The translations under genes were made by a program, and so were the position numbers. The notes below the pieces were generated by a model that was given only the letters and a program-made list of their open reading frames with translations, did not search any database and had not been told where the DNA came from. Positions 47,701 to 58,321 of a stretch of DNA of 64,000 nucleotides are shown in pieces. Each line of letters opens with the position of its first letter. Position 1 is the first letter of the stretch. Source of the stretch: Struthidea cinerea (taxonomy: Eukaryota; Chordata; Aves; Passeriformes; Corcoracidae); NCBI GenBank assembly GCA_013397865.1, contig VZTI01003252.1:100149-164148 (forward strand), read 5' to 3'.

Positions 47701-50416
47701 TGCACCTTCTTAGAAACCAGGTGATACAAATTCTTATTTATCCTGGCCCTGGAAAGAATTGAAACCTACATTTGGAGTATCAAATTTGCTGCTGGTATAG
47801 ATATGCTTCTATGGTGAAAAGAAAGCACCACTCCCTCCTCAGGAAAAAAAAGTTCAGGATGGAAGCTATGCTACAGAGGACCAAGAAAACAGAGGGGGTC
47901 TGCTCTTATATGCTTAGAACCTGCATGAAAGAGGCAATTTCTGGCCTTCAGTCCCACCTGGCAGAGCCGCCTGGGCCTGGGAGACAGGAGCATGTCCACC
48001 TGTTGTGGTGGTGGTGGTCCTGAGCCTATCTGCACATATGCATTTGAGACAGTTGTCAGGACAATGCCCACAGTCAGTCTCATAATTTCCAGCAGCAACC
48101 TTCTCTTAGTTTTCCCTTTGGACTGGTTTAAGTATCTCCTTGCTCGGTAAGATGGGTGTTGTGGATGCCATGAGAGCACTCAGCAGGAAGGAAACACATC
48201 CTTAGCTGGGCTGGCACAGCATCACTGACTCCTGGTCTGGAGCCCTGGAAGCTGAGGGTTTTCTGCACTGAGTATCACAGTGCTGAGGCCTTTCTTGCAG
48301 CTGCTTCAAATCTGTATTAAGCAGCCATTAAGTCTTCATGGATACATAGTGAGCATAAACTTGCATGCTTTTATTGCCTCAAGTTCTTCAAAAGTATTGT
48401 CATGAAACACAGTATGATGGAGTTGCATTTGCCTAGAGGTTTAACAACAATAAATAAAAGATAATCAGGGTATCTGCTATATATCTGCACTGCTATAATT
48501 TGCTCAGTGATGCATCCCCTTATTGTTTGCTCAGCTTCTTTATGAGTTTAATTTCAAGTTGACATTTGGTCTTTTGTCTTTTTGTGGCAAAGCAACCAGG
48601 ATAGTATTTAATTACAAATTTTCTGTTTAATCTATCATTTTAAAAATACACCAGAGTTGAGTTCTGCAGTACTTTTTAAATAAAATAATCGTTTCCCAAA
48701 ATCATGTTAGCTTGAAGAAAACATTCATATTGTCATGTTAGTGTTTCCTCAGTGACATAATTAGGTTCCCAAAAACTTCTATAATTTATTATCTGTGGCA
48801 AGAGAGAAGAAAGATCCCCTCCAATTACATGCCTGATAGAGTAATGTTGTTAGAATTTGTTTCTTTCTCCAGAGGCTTAGGGTCTTTTTTTGTAGGGGGT
48901 AGGGAGGAATAAAATATTCATAAAATGGGTGAGGAAATTATTTTACATTTGCAATAATTGTGTCCTTACATTTATCACTCCCTCAGATAAATGTCTTACA
49001 AAGAAACCCAAAGGCTTTCTTAGATGCAGATGGCGTTTTTCACATTTAGTGTTGCTAGGGTCCCATGTTACTGCTTTTTGAAGCTATTGCTCCGTTAGTA
49101 ATAGATTTTCTCACTCTGCCAAGTTATCTGACGGATAGTTGATAGCCGATGATAAGCTAGCATACATATATGCTAGACAGGTGCTTGCATGTGATTGAAT
49201 TGCCATTATATGCATTTAAACTCTGTTATCACACCCTGAAAGTACACAAGGAGGAAACAATCAACGGTTACAGAACCTGAGATAGGAAAGGTTACAATGG
49301 ATTCTCAGTCCAAGGAACTTCCTGAGCTGGCAGCTAATTCTGCTTATCTAGGTGGATAAATATGGAAATTCAGCTGCCCGATTTCAGGTGACTCGATAGG
49401 TGCTGTGTCTTCCACGCTTTATAGTCCCAGCTGAGTTTCCCACTAGGTGGTAGCTACTCAGATGATTTGGGGCCATGAGAAAACATATCGTCAATGACAA
49501 AAATGTGTTGCTGAAAATCTTAAACGTTGCCAGAAAAATATTCCTTTGGCAATTTCCCACAGCAACCGAAGACCCTTAAAATCACAGGTTTCCTGTTTTC
49601 TACAGTCCTGGTGATCCTCATCCAGAGCTTTTCCTTACTCGTTCCTGTCTGCTTCTACCACAGCCCACTACTGGAAAATATTGCTTCTGACCATGAAAAA
49701 AAGTATGTTTCTAGGAAATTCTTAGGTCTTGCTATCCCAGAAGGCACTAAACTGGCTTGCTAAAAGGACCGAGACTCCCAGACCAACAAACAAAATGCTT
49801 TCTTAAAACATTGATGTGAGAGAGGACGTAATTTTGAACATGAGAGCCTCCCCTGTCAGTGTCACCCTTCCTGTTCTTTACCAAAGGTCCTTGTCTCCCT
49901 TCAGCTTTACCACTGTACATATCCAAGGTCCACTGTTTTAAAGACACTTCTGAGGAAGCTTTAAGAGTCTTGTAATTTTCTCACTGACAATTGTTGGTCA
50001 ACTGCACCAGTTATTCAGAGTATTCATCAGAGAGGCTTTAAGAGCACTTGTATGGTTTGTGCTTTATTTTTTAATTAAATTTGTCTTGCCTTTTGTTCCT
50101 TTTTCCCCACCACTTTCTCTTCTGTCACTTGCCATTGTGTAAAGCTGTTTTCGTCACTCTGCAGCATGTTTATCTGCTGCAGTGATAAAAGGATGTGCTC
50201 CCATCCTTTCAAACTGTCATCTGCTTAAAAGAAATGTCAACAGTGCCAAAATCCATGATGCTTATCACATTCACACTTCAGGGGTACAATTAAATGGCTA
50301 GATTAAGACCCACGTGGGTCAATTTTTTCACACATTACAGCTAAATGAAGTTGAATGTTGCAAATAGAAAATGCCTCTTACCAAGCACTTAACATAATCT
50401 CTTTCTGTTACCTTAG
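44768..50416. other. Single-copy sequence, no supported gene
   Basis: Short frames only. The stretch at about 48420-48880 is AT-rich but not repetitive, with many TAATTA-, TTTAATTAC- and CAGTGACATAATTAGG-type motifs, and may be conserved noncoding DNA. A short TTA/GTA microsatellite is listed separately. Confidence 0.45.
45307..45335. repeat. Compound TTA/GTA trinucleotide run
   Basis: TTATTATTATT is followed by TTAGTAGTAGTAGTAGTAA. It is a simple short tandem repeat. Confidence 0.75.
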
Positions 50417-50528
50417 ACACCTAGAGAGAGCACGCATCTTGCATTATCTCACTGAAATACACGCTGAAGGTCCAGGGAAATGTCAGCCACAAGAGCCACT
50501 GTATGGGTTTTCCTACCAGTGCATAGAG
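50417..50528 (+). other. Candidate exon, 112 bp, unassigned
   Basis: CTCTTTCTGTTACCTTAG ends at 50416 and is a good acceptor-like site. CATAGAG|GTAATT at 50529 is donor-like. The open frame enters in phase 2 and leaves in phase 0. It reads HLERARILHYLTEIHAEGPG then KCQPQEPLYGFSYQCIE. No family is recognised. A longer frame on the opposite strand (50933-50421, 170 codons) overlaps it and is equally anonymous, so at most one is real. Confidence 0.15.
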
Positions 50529-52658
50529 GTAATTCTCAGCACAGCTGTGCTGGGGGGACCTGGGGAAGGATGGAGGTGGATTGCAGAAATCCAAGAGAAA
50601 CACCTCAAGGTGCTGTTCTGAATCCAAAATGGGTCTCCTAAGCCCAGATGCTCTTTCAGAGAGTGATTCACATAAAGCCCCAGAGAAGGCTGCTCCTTGA
50701 CAAAATCCGTGATGCCATGTGTCACTTCTGACGGAGCAACAGCTGTCTCCATAAGCTTCATTTGGAAATGACAGGAAATCATTTTGTGGGGATGGCAGGG
50801 TGTTCCAGCTGCTGCAGATTAGACAAGTCACCTTCAGCACACTTGGTATGCCAGCCTGAACGGGCAGCAAAAAGAAAGTGGATGATGAAGCACAGCTAAT
50901 TTGCAAAACACTTAACCTGTATGCAATTATCATATATAGTGCCTCTAGCAGATCAGCTCTGCCACTGTCTGCTCTTACAAAACAGCAGACCCATGCTGGG
51001 GATCACCACAGGACTATAGCTTCATGCAACTGGATTAAAAATGTAGGATGCTGTGTAATTTTCCACAAACCTGCTCATTTAATTGGTGCTGCCAGAAAAG
51101 GCAGTACTCCTCGTTTCCTGAAGAAGTTAGAGAAGCACAAAACAAAATAAAAGAGCGTTTCCTTTCTAGGCAAAGGTGATTTGTGCAAATATTAAGGGTG
51201 AGTGGGTTGCACTGTTTTTTTTCTGTCGTTTTTGTTCACAGCAGGAACCAAAGGTCATTAACTACAGATAGAATATACTTCCTATTGCACAGCCAAGATT
51301 ACTACTATATCAGAAACTGCAAGGGTTCAGAAAGTTGTGATGATTTGATGATTTTTTTATAAATCTGTTCACTGAAGTGGCTGCTTTAAGGAAGAACAAG
51401 TGGACTACATGAACCATTAATCAGTGGGGTTTATTTATTGTTTGAATTAAAACAAATAATATAGAAATTAGGTAATAGTTCTTTTTCTGCTTTTACACAG
51501 TGGTTAAAGAGTGTGCCCTCTGGCATTTCTGTTGCACTTCTGGTTTCTCAAATTTTCTGGTTTTCAGCTTAAGTGCTTTCTCTGTATACTGAAAATATGT
51601 AAGTGCAAGACACTTGTCTTAGCTCAAAGTCTCCAATTTTCTGAATTATGAAAGACCTGAAAATGGGCTTCAGGTCTGAATTATGTGTTTACCAGCAGAA
51701 GAAGTTTATGAGAATTATCCTTTCCTTTTTTACTGCCCATCTGAACTACCTACAGGCCTTTCTTCTTTCCTGCCCATCAACAGCCGTGCTGGGGGAGCTA
51801 AGTAAATTACAGGTGCAGTTTGGGTTCAGCTGCAATAGAAAACAGCACCCTCGTAAATGCTGAGAAATGCCAGGAGCTGTATTAACTACTTTGCAGGGAC
51901 TCTGTCTCAAACTGAGCACCTCCCACAGTGCAGGTGATACCCATTTCCATTTCTCTTGAGAAAGGGAACATATTTCTAGAGTCTGCTATGTTATGTGGCT
52001 CTTGAGGGAAATGCAGCTGTGAGGTTTCATCCACCTGCAACAAGTCTCACAATCTCCATTAAAACGGGAAATCTGCAGGGGAAATATCACAAAAAAAAAG
52101 GAGTTTGGGCTTTTAATTTTTTATGCCCACGAAGGTCTTGGCCAGGGTCTTTGCGAGACAGGTGCATACATGCCCCACAGCTGAGATCTCCTCATCCCAT
52201 GTGTGGAGGCAATGGGTAGTGCAGAGCCCCCTGAGCAGTAGGTCTGAAGGGCTGGCCAGGTGTAGACAGGTCTGCCAGACATCACAGCTTTAACCAACAT
52301 CCCCCCGCTCTTCAGTTCACACAGGCTCCTCATGCTTGGGGGTTGGCCTCCATTTTACATTTTTTTCTATCTCAAATTCTGCTGCTCCAAGCATTTCTTA
52401 CAATGGCCTCAATCCTGACACAAGGAAAATTGTTTTCTGAACGGTGATAAAGTGATGCCCCTGAGGGAAACACGGTGACATTGCTCCTCCCTCTGTCAAA
52501 ACAGATTCTGGGTGTAAGGTATATTCTTTACACCAGAAATAAAAACTGCCACAAGTGGAATCACCAGAAATGTCATTTATACCAGGGAGGATAGCCTGCA
52601 GGTGTTCAGGGTTCCTGAATTAATTTTTTTAGTTTTTTGTGCTTCTTCTTCATTGTAG
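50529..52658. other. Single-copy sequence, nothing recognised
   Basis: Only short frames on both strands are seen, with no repeat family and no convincing splice-bounded interval. Confidence 0.45.
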
Positions 52659-52854
52659 TGATGAGACACAAATATTTGAGCCTTGCAGGCTGGAGGCCCT
52701 GGGTATCATCATTAAACAGGCACAGGAAGCAGTGGTACCCGTGCCAGGTAATCACCCTCGGGCTGAGCCGGGAAATCCCACCACAGCTATTGAACATACA
52801 GAAGAATTTGGCAGCAGATTCTCAGGGTTTCACCAGAGGACTTTTGCTGCTTGA
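52659..52854 (+). other. Candidate terminal exon with nearby poly(A) signal
   Basis: TTTTTTGTGCTTCTTCTTCATTGTAG is a textbook branch/pyrimidine-tract/AG acceptor ending at 52658. The frame from here reads DETQIFEPCRLEALGIIIKQ, AQEAVVPVPG and onwards to a TGA ending at 52854. AATAAA follows at 52885-52890, with TG-rich sequence about 25 bp further on. That is the layout of a last exon of a coding or long noncoding transcript. An internal donor-like CCAG|GTAATC near 52748 is an alternative end. The peptide is unrecognised. All elements could be coincidental. Confidence 0.22.
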
Positions 52855-52884
52855 GCCGTGTGTAGCTACATTTGGCTCTGTGAT

Positions 52885-52890
52885 AATAAA
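52885..52890 (+). promoter_or_regulatory. Possible polyadenylation signal AATAAA
   Basis: This is a canonical hexamer 31 bp after the stop of the candidate terminal exon, with a TGTATGCTTGAATGTTC-like downstream element. The hexamer is common in AT-rich DNA, so its value depends on the exon being real. Confidence 0.2.
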
Positions 52891-53140
52891 ACTTCTATTC
52901 TCTCATGTATGCTTGAATGTTCATGTATTTATTTCCTTGCATAAGCTGCTTTGGCTGGCACATGACACTGAGGAAAAGAGGGGGTATTATTCATTCCCAC
53001 GGCCCAGATGGGGAACTGAAGTCACTGAATGGGTGCTTTTGTGAGAGGGTGCACTGAGTTCGAGGTCAGCTCATAAATGTGAACCCCTTATCACAGAATG
53101 GGACCCCTGTCTGCTTCAATGTCGTAAGTGTAAAATGTTT

Positions 53141-53152
53141 CCCCCCCCCCCC
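53141..53152. repeat. Run of 12 C
   Basis: A mononucleotide C tract between T-runs. Length errors are likely here. Confidence 0.85.
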
Positions 53153-56100
53153 TATTTTTTAAGCACTGCTATGTAGCATTTAGTTTTATTTCTGTCATGT
53201 AGCTTATGAATTTTGGAGACTTCAAACAGAAGAAAGTTGGCTCTTCTGCCGGTGTTTTATCAGTGCTGTATGCCTGGCTAGACCACTTCTTGAGATTGAG
53301 AATAAACCTGCAGTTATCTGTCTTGGAGTACCAAATTGGAAAAGGGTCTTTGTCTATAGATTTTCTTTTGTGCTTTCCAAATCATCTTCTGGAGCACTAA
53401 GTGTACTGAAAACCCTCTTTGCTTGGTAGAAGGACTGATCTCTTGGTTTCTCACATTTTTATAAGAAGAGATGGAAACTGGAGATTTAATCTCTAGTCTA
53501 GCAGATGAGTGTTCAGAAACCCCTGGACTTGAGCAGGTCTCTAGCAAAATACCAGATGCTGTTACTGCAAACTCTCAAAAAATGTGTCAGGCTGGCTATG
53601 ACTGCTTTGCAGCCTCTCCAAGTCAGGTGGTCAGCTCTGACCCCTGACCACCACAGTGGTATTTCTTCTGGTGCTGACTTCAGTAGTTACAAAACCAGCG
53701 CCACTCTGAGGGTGTTAATTAAATGCCAAGATCAGAAAGGGTATTGCAGGACTTGCATGGCAAAAGAGATCCACGTCATGACAAAGGTCTCACAAATTCT
53801 ACTGACATTAAAGGAAGGTGTAAACACAAGCAGGAGTAAAACAAAAGTATGTGGCAGGCGAAGACATACTGGGCAGACCAAAAGTTAGCTATAAATGAGG
53901 AACAACAGTCACCTGGAATAATGTATCAGAAAAAATTTGAAAAGTCAAAATCAATAGGCGGCAATGAGTCAATCGGCTGATACCAATAAAGACCACCTAG
54001 GACTGAGAGAGTGATGGCCAGTGAGTATTTCTGCAATGGTTTTATACAGACTCTTATTCTTTACTCTTGGCCTACTTTCCATCACTTTTTTTCAGTCAAA
54101 TATGAAGAAGACAGGATGTATTTTTCTTTATTTGTCTCTTTTCCATGATTGCAGTAAACCTCCCAACAGCTTTCAGTTTGGACGGGCCCAGAGCTGAGGA
54201 AACACTTCCAAGGTGTTCTGAACATGCTCTGTTCAGACTTGCTCTGAACTCTGGCTTCAGTGTGCCATTACCTGCCCAGTGCAGTATCTCCCTGCCTATG
54301 TTAACATTCAGATTTTACCACAGTACCACCATATAACAATGCCATAAACATTTACGCTAATTTTGAAGTCAAGAAAGGGCAATGGTAAGTTACCACTGCA
54401 ATAATGTTTGTGAAGCATTCATGAAAAATGACAGGCAGGGAAACAAGAATAATTGGACCTAATGGAGACAAAAATCCACAGTAATAAAGATATATGGCAC
54501 TTTAGAAAATTGATTTAGTACCTCTAGTGGAAAGCAAAAGGGAGAGCACATGATATCCAGTCATTCACAATCTACTTATCGTGAGTCTTCCTGATTGAAT
54601 TGGTATCAGTACAAATCAGCAAAGTAATATAATTGATACCAACAGTGTTCTACTGATATTAAGTCAGTGTGAGATCAGAATCAGTTTGAAGATACAGATT
54701 TATCTTGCCTCATGATTCTTGGTAACATATAAAATATTACCAAGGAGTTTTTTAATCTACACATGGCTCAAAACAAGGTCAGATGTGCAGCATTTTGCAC
54801 TTCTTGTGTCAGGATCTTATAAACCAGAAAAGTTGCTATAGTGTTTCCTGTGAGACAAAGAGTCACACTTTCTAGGTTATCAGTTTGTTTTCCTTTGGAA
54901 AGTCTTGTACTTAGCATTCACTAAGAATCACTTGTGGGTTTTTTTTAAGAGGAAACTATCCTTGCACTTGATTTCCCAAGGAAAAGCTGGATTTCTTGAC
55001 ATGCAACAGAAACTTTGAAAATATTTAATGTGGGCATTGAGGTTTATGTATCTAATTAAGGCATAAACCAGAATATAGTTTGAAAAATTACCAAATACAT
55101 GTCCAGTTGATATCATATGTTGAATTCACTCTGCTCTCAGCTCTCCAGACAGATTTTGCCAGTGGGAGCAGAACACATTACGCCATTTCTGCAAAATTTG
55201 TATCCTTAGATGCCTAAATGTAAATGTAGTTGTTTTGTTTCACATACTTGGACATTATGACTGTTTACTTTTTAACCAGTCTTTCTTAGTCTGGGTGTTG
55301 CTAAATATTACATCATACGTAATTTGATGTTTAACCTGTGATCATTGAGTTAATTTATGTAACGTACGGCTAAATTAGACAACTATTGCCCAAGCAATGC
55401 TTCCCATATGGTGCAATGGCCAGGAGGTTGATAATTCAAACATTTTTTCATTACACTGAGGCATTCCCTCTGTCAGAATAGTTCTCCAGCCCTTTGCTGA
55501 AATTCCCTGAGGAGTAACAAGAGGATTTACTGGCTGATAATAACGGATATCATGACTGGTATCCCTTGAGCATTCAAAATCTGATACACACAACAAATTT
55601 CCTCCACTCAGAAAAAGAAAAGTGTTTTGCCTAAGCACATTCGCTCTGTAACTGTGAATTTGGGGCATGCCCTTGTCATTTTTTGAGCGGGAGCAGAGAA
55701 TGCTGTTGAGCTTGAAATCCAACAAGAAATTTTTGCATGTGCGTATCACTTCTCCCATGGAATTTTCAAAAGATTGCACTTGCCTTTGGTGATTTACAAT
55801 AGGATTGTTTGATTCCTTTTTCAAATGTCTCTCAGAAGATGTTTTTCTGTGTCCTTCTTGCAAGAGAAATACATCTTAAATTAAATATGCCTCACGGGGA
55901 GATTTGCATCTCTAATGGTTTGTCTTCCACTTTCAGTGAGAGTAAAAACCAGTGAAAGGAAATTGGGAAGAAAGACAGTCTTTGGTCTTTTAGCACTGGA
56001 AAGCCACTAAATCACTCTACAGGTTTAGGAGAAAAAGGATTATTCAAGGAAAATGTATATGAATCCACTAATCATGCACCACTCATACATTTTAAGGCAA

Positions 56101-56340
56101 GACTGAGAAATAAATACTGTTAAGTAGTCAAGCTTTCAAATAAAATAAACTCCAGTGAGTATACTGTTCTTAAGATGCAACCTTTTAAGGCTTTCAAAAT
56201 CTTCAGCTAAATATTATGCCACTTTCTTGAAATTACAGTGTTAATTTTCATGAACAAGCATCCTCAGGAAAATAAGCAATAAAATAAAATTGTCTAGAGA
56301 CAATAACTGCAATGACATCAAAATATCTTTTTTCAATTTT

Positions 56341-56341
<1 letters not shown>

Positions 56342-56385
<44 letters not shown>
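56342..56385. repeat. Run of 44 T
   Basis: An uninterrupted homopolymer, far longer than any other in the window. The sequence to its right, read on the minus strand, has no AATAAA close to the tract and no recognisable mRNA. I therefore read it as a homopolymer expansion and not the tail of a retrocopy. Its exact length is uncertain. Confidence 0.9.
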
Positions 56386-56388
<3 letters not shown>

Positions 56389-56674
56389 TCTGAGAAATTT
56401 TCTTCTTTTCACGAAAGTAGAAGCTGACTAGTAATAGCATCAGAGTATTCCATTGTCCTGATTCATCCCACTTTAATATACATACATGTCGTGCCACACT
56501 TTGCATTGAATCACTTGCTCTTCACCCAACCACGCACGCATCCATTTGGATTGTTTATGGTCAATGGATGGGGGCCTACAGTTTGGTAAACAGAAGCTTC
56601 TCTTTAGTGTTTAAAACAAGAATCTTTCACCAGAAAACTATTCATCATAGTGGTGAAGTAGTGCAGCTGTGATG

Positions 56675-56735
56675 AGAGAATCACTTTGGTTGGAAAAAAC
56701 CTCTGAGATTATCAAGACCCTCTGCTGTAGTGCAG
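56675..56735 (-). mobile_element. CR1 LINE 3'-end scrap, minus strand
   Basis: AGAATCACTTTGGTTGGAAA, AAACCTCTGAGATTATCAAG matches the inverted CR1 3' end (AGAATCAC-GGTTGGAAAAGACCTCTGAGATCATCAAG). Similarity ends within about 60 bp. The right limit is uncertain. Confidence 0.65.
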
Positions 56736-57499
56736 TCTGTTGGGCTTGGTGGTCTCCAGGTTTTGTTTGAGATCTGCAGGGCATTTGTATGCTGGATTAG
56801 CTCAGCCTTGGATCTGCAAAACATTATCTTATCTTCTGGACGATGGCACAGTTCTGGGAATGGCACAGCATGGTCACAAGCCTTACAAAGTAGTGATCTC
56901 TTACTCTAAGTAAGAAGGTCAGGGCATCTTTGCCATCAGTCTCTTGACATGAACTGAGGTTTAGTGAATGACCTTTCAATACTACACTCGTTCGTGGCAG
57001 TCCTACTAACACATGCTAAGTTGTGCCCCTAGCTGATGTGCAAGCACACACTAAGCCAGTCTACGTGGTCAAAAGAGATAAGCATGTCTCAGGTGAAAGA
57101 CAGTAAGCCAAGAACTGAGAACTAGAGATTTTCATGATTTCTCTCTGCTTTAGCTTGCAGCATGAGCATGCCTAGTAACCTGAAGTTATTGGCCCACCTT
57201 TGCCCTTGATTTTTGATTTCCCTTTAGAGATGCTCACAGACCTGGCCGGCATCTAGCACAGGGTGTGGGAACATACATTCATGCAGCACATGGATGTACC
57301 TGTGAAATTTGTGTGCATGCTGTATCTATTATATCTAGTCTGTATGTTTTATTTGGGCATATATAAAAATGCGTAGGTGCAAATGCCCCCTGTGCAACTT
57401 GAAGATGGTGCTCTGTCTCGAACCCTGCCCTGTCTGTCCATCTCTGCAGAGACATTCAAAACAACAGCATTCAAGGAAATCTGTATGTCCAGAGTAGAC
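56736..57499. other. Single-copy sequence between two CR1 pieces
   Basis: No gene is seen. The first 100 bp may hold more decayed CR1 that I cannot align by eye. Confidence 0.4.
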
Positions 57500-58321
57500 A
57501 GGGATCTGTACAAACTGGATCAATAAGCCAAGGCCAATTGTACAATTCAATAAGGCCAAGTTCCAGGTCCTGCCTTGGGTTTCAACAGCCCCAGGCAATG
57601 TTCCAGGCTTGGTGAAGAGTGGATGGAAAGGTGTCCAATGGAGAAGGACCTGGGGGTGCTGGTTGACAGCCTGCTGAAGATGAGCCAGGTGTGCCCAGAG
57701 GGCCAGGAAGGCCAATGGCACCTGGCCTGGATCCGCAACAGTGTGGCCAGCAGGATCAGGGCAGTGATTGTCCCTCTGTACTCAGCACTGGTGAGGCCAC
57801 ACCTCAAATCCTGTGTCCAGTTCTGGGCCCCTCATGACAAGAAGGACATTGAGGGGCTGGAGTGTGTCTAGAGAAGGGCAACAGAGCTGGAGAAGGGTCT
57901 GGAGCACAAGTCTGGTGAGGAGCAGCTGAGGGAGCTGGGGATGTTTATCCTGGAGAAAAGGAGGCTCAAGGGGGATATTCTCATTCTGTACAACTGCCTG
58001 AAAAGAGGTTGCGGGGTGAGATGGGGTTTGGTCTCTTCTCCCAAAGCACAAGCAATAGGACAAGAGGAAACAGCCTCACTTGTGCCAGGGGAGGTTTAGA
58101 TTAGATATTAGGAAAAATGTCTTCATGGAAAGGGTTGCCAACCATCAAAACAGGCTGCTCAGGGAAATGGTTGAGTCACCATCCCTGGAGGTATTTATAA
58201 GATAAGTAGATGTGGCGCTTGAAGACATAGTTTCATGGTGGACTTGGGATTGTTCAGTTAATGGTTGGACTCAATGATTTTAGAGGTTTTTTTCCATCCT
58301 AAATTGTTTTGTGATTCTATA
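57500..58321 (+). mobile_element. CR1 LINE 3' end, about 820 bp, with C-terminal RT remnant and terminus
   Basis: It starts near the CTGGAGCAATGGGC-like segment (CTGGATCAATAAGCCAAGGC), continues AATAAGGCCAAGTTCCAGGT and then the post-RT coding block. The noncoding tail follows: GAGGAGCAGCTGAGGGAGCT, GGAGAAAAGGAGGCTCAAGG, ACAAGAGGAAACAGCCTCAC, GGGAGGTTTAGATTAGATAT, TCACCATCCCTGGAGGTATT, ATGGTTGGACTCAATGATTT and TTTTGTGATTCTATAAT. The order is complete from the RT C-terminus to the CR1 end. It is a 5'-truncated copy in sense orientation. Confidence 0.94.
57575..57871 (+). pseudogene. CR1 ORF2 C-terminal remnant
   Basis: The frame carries the conserved C-terminal ORF2 blocks: MEKDLGVLVDSLLKMSQV, then (after CPEGQEGQWHLAW) NSVASRIRAVIVPLYSALVR and PHLKSCVQFWAPHDKKDIEG, ending LECV before a TAG at 57869-57871. 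Intact CR1 continues there with a QRRA-like motif. In intact elements this region follows the RT thumb. Substitutions such as a serine/histidine-rich stretch in place of the usual AAKKAN-like segment show decay. There is no catalytic domain in this piece. Confidence 0.9.

Larger units (their letters stand above)
52855..56674. other. Single-copy sequence, no supported gene
   Basis: The minus-strand frame 55863-55375 (162 codons) is the longest here. Its sequence has no family hallmark and starts and ends without splice-like borders that I trust. Two homopolymers are listed separately. Confidence 0.45.

Noticed and set aside
9800..52854. One plus-strand gene joining all five exon-like islands
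   Set aside because: Apart from 9800-9848 being separated from the rest by a mismatch, the phases of neighbouring islands also fail to match at 44767/50417 and 50528/52659. At least several would have to be false or many exons unseen.
55375..55863. 162-codon minus-strand frame
   Set aside because: Looks moderately protein-like but lacks any family motif. I considered a retroviral or host-gene remnant and found no supporting block.
56386..57000. Processed pseudogene on the minus strand ending in the 44-T tract
   Set aside because: No AATAAA near the tract, no recognisable mRNA sequence, and no flanking duplication seen.
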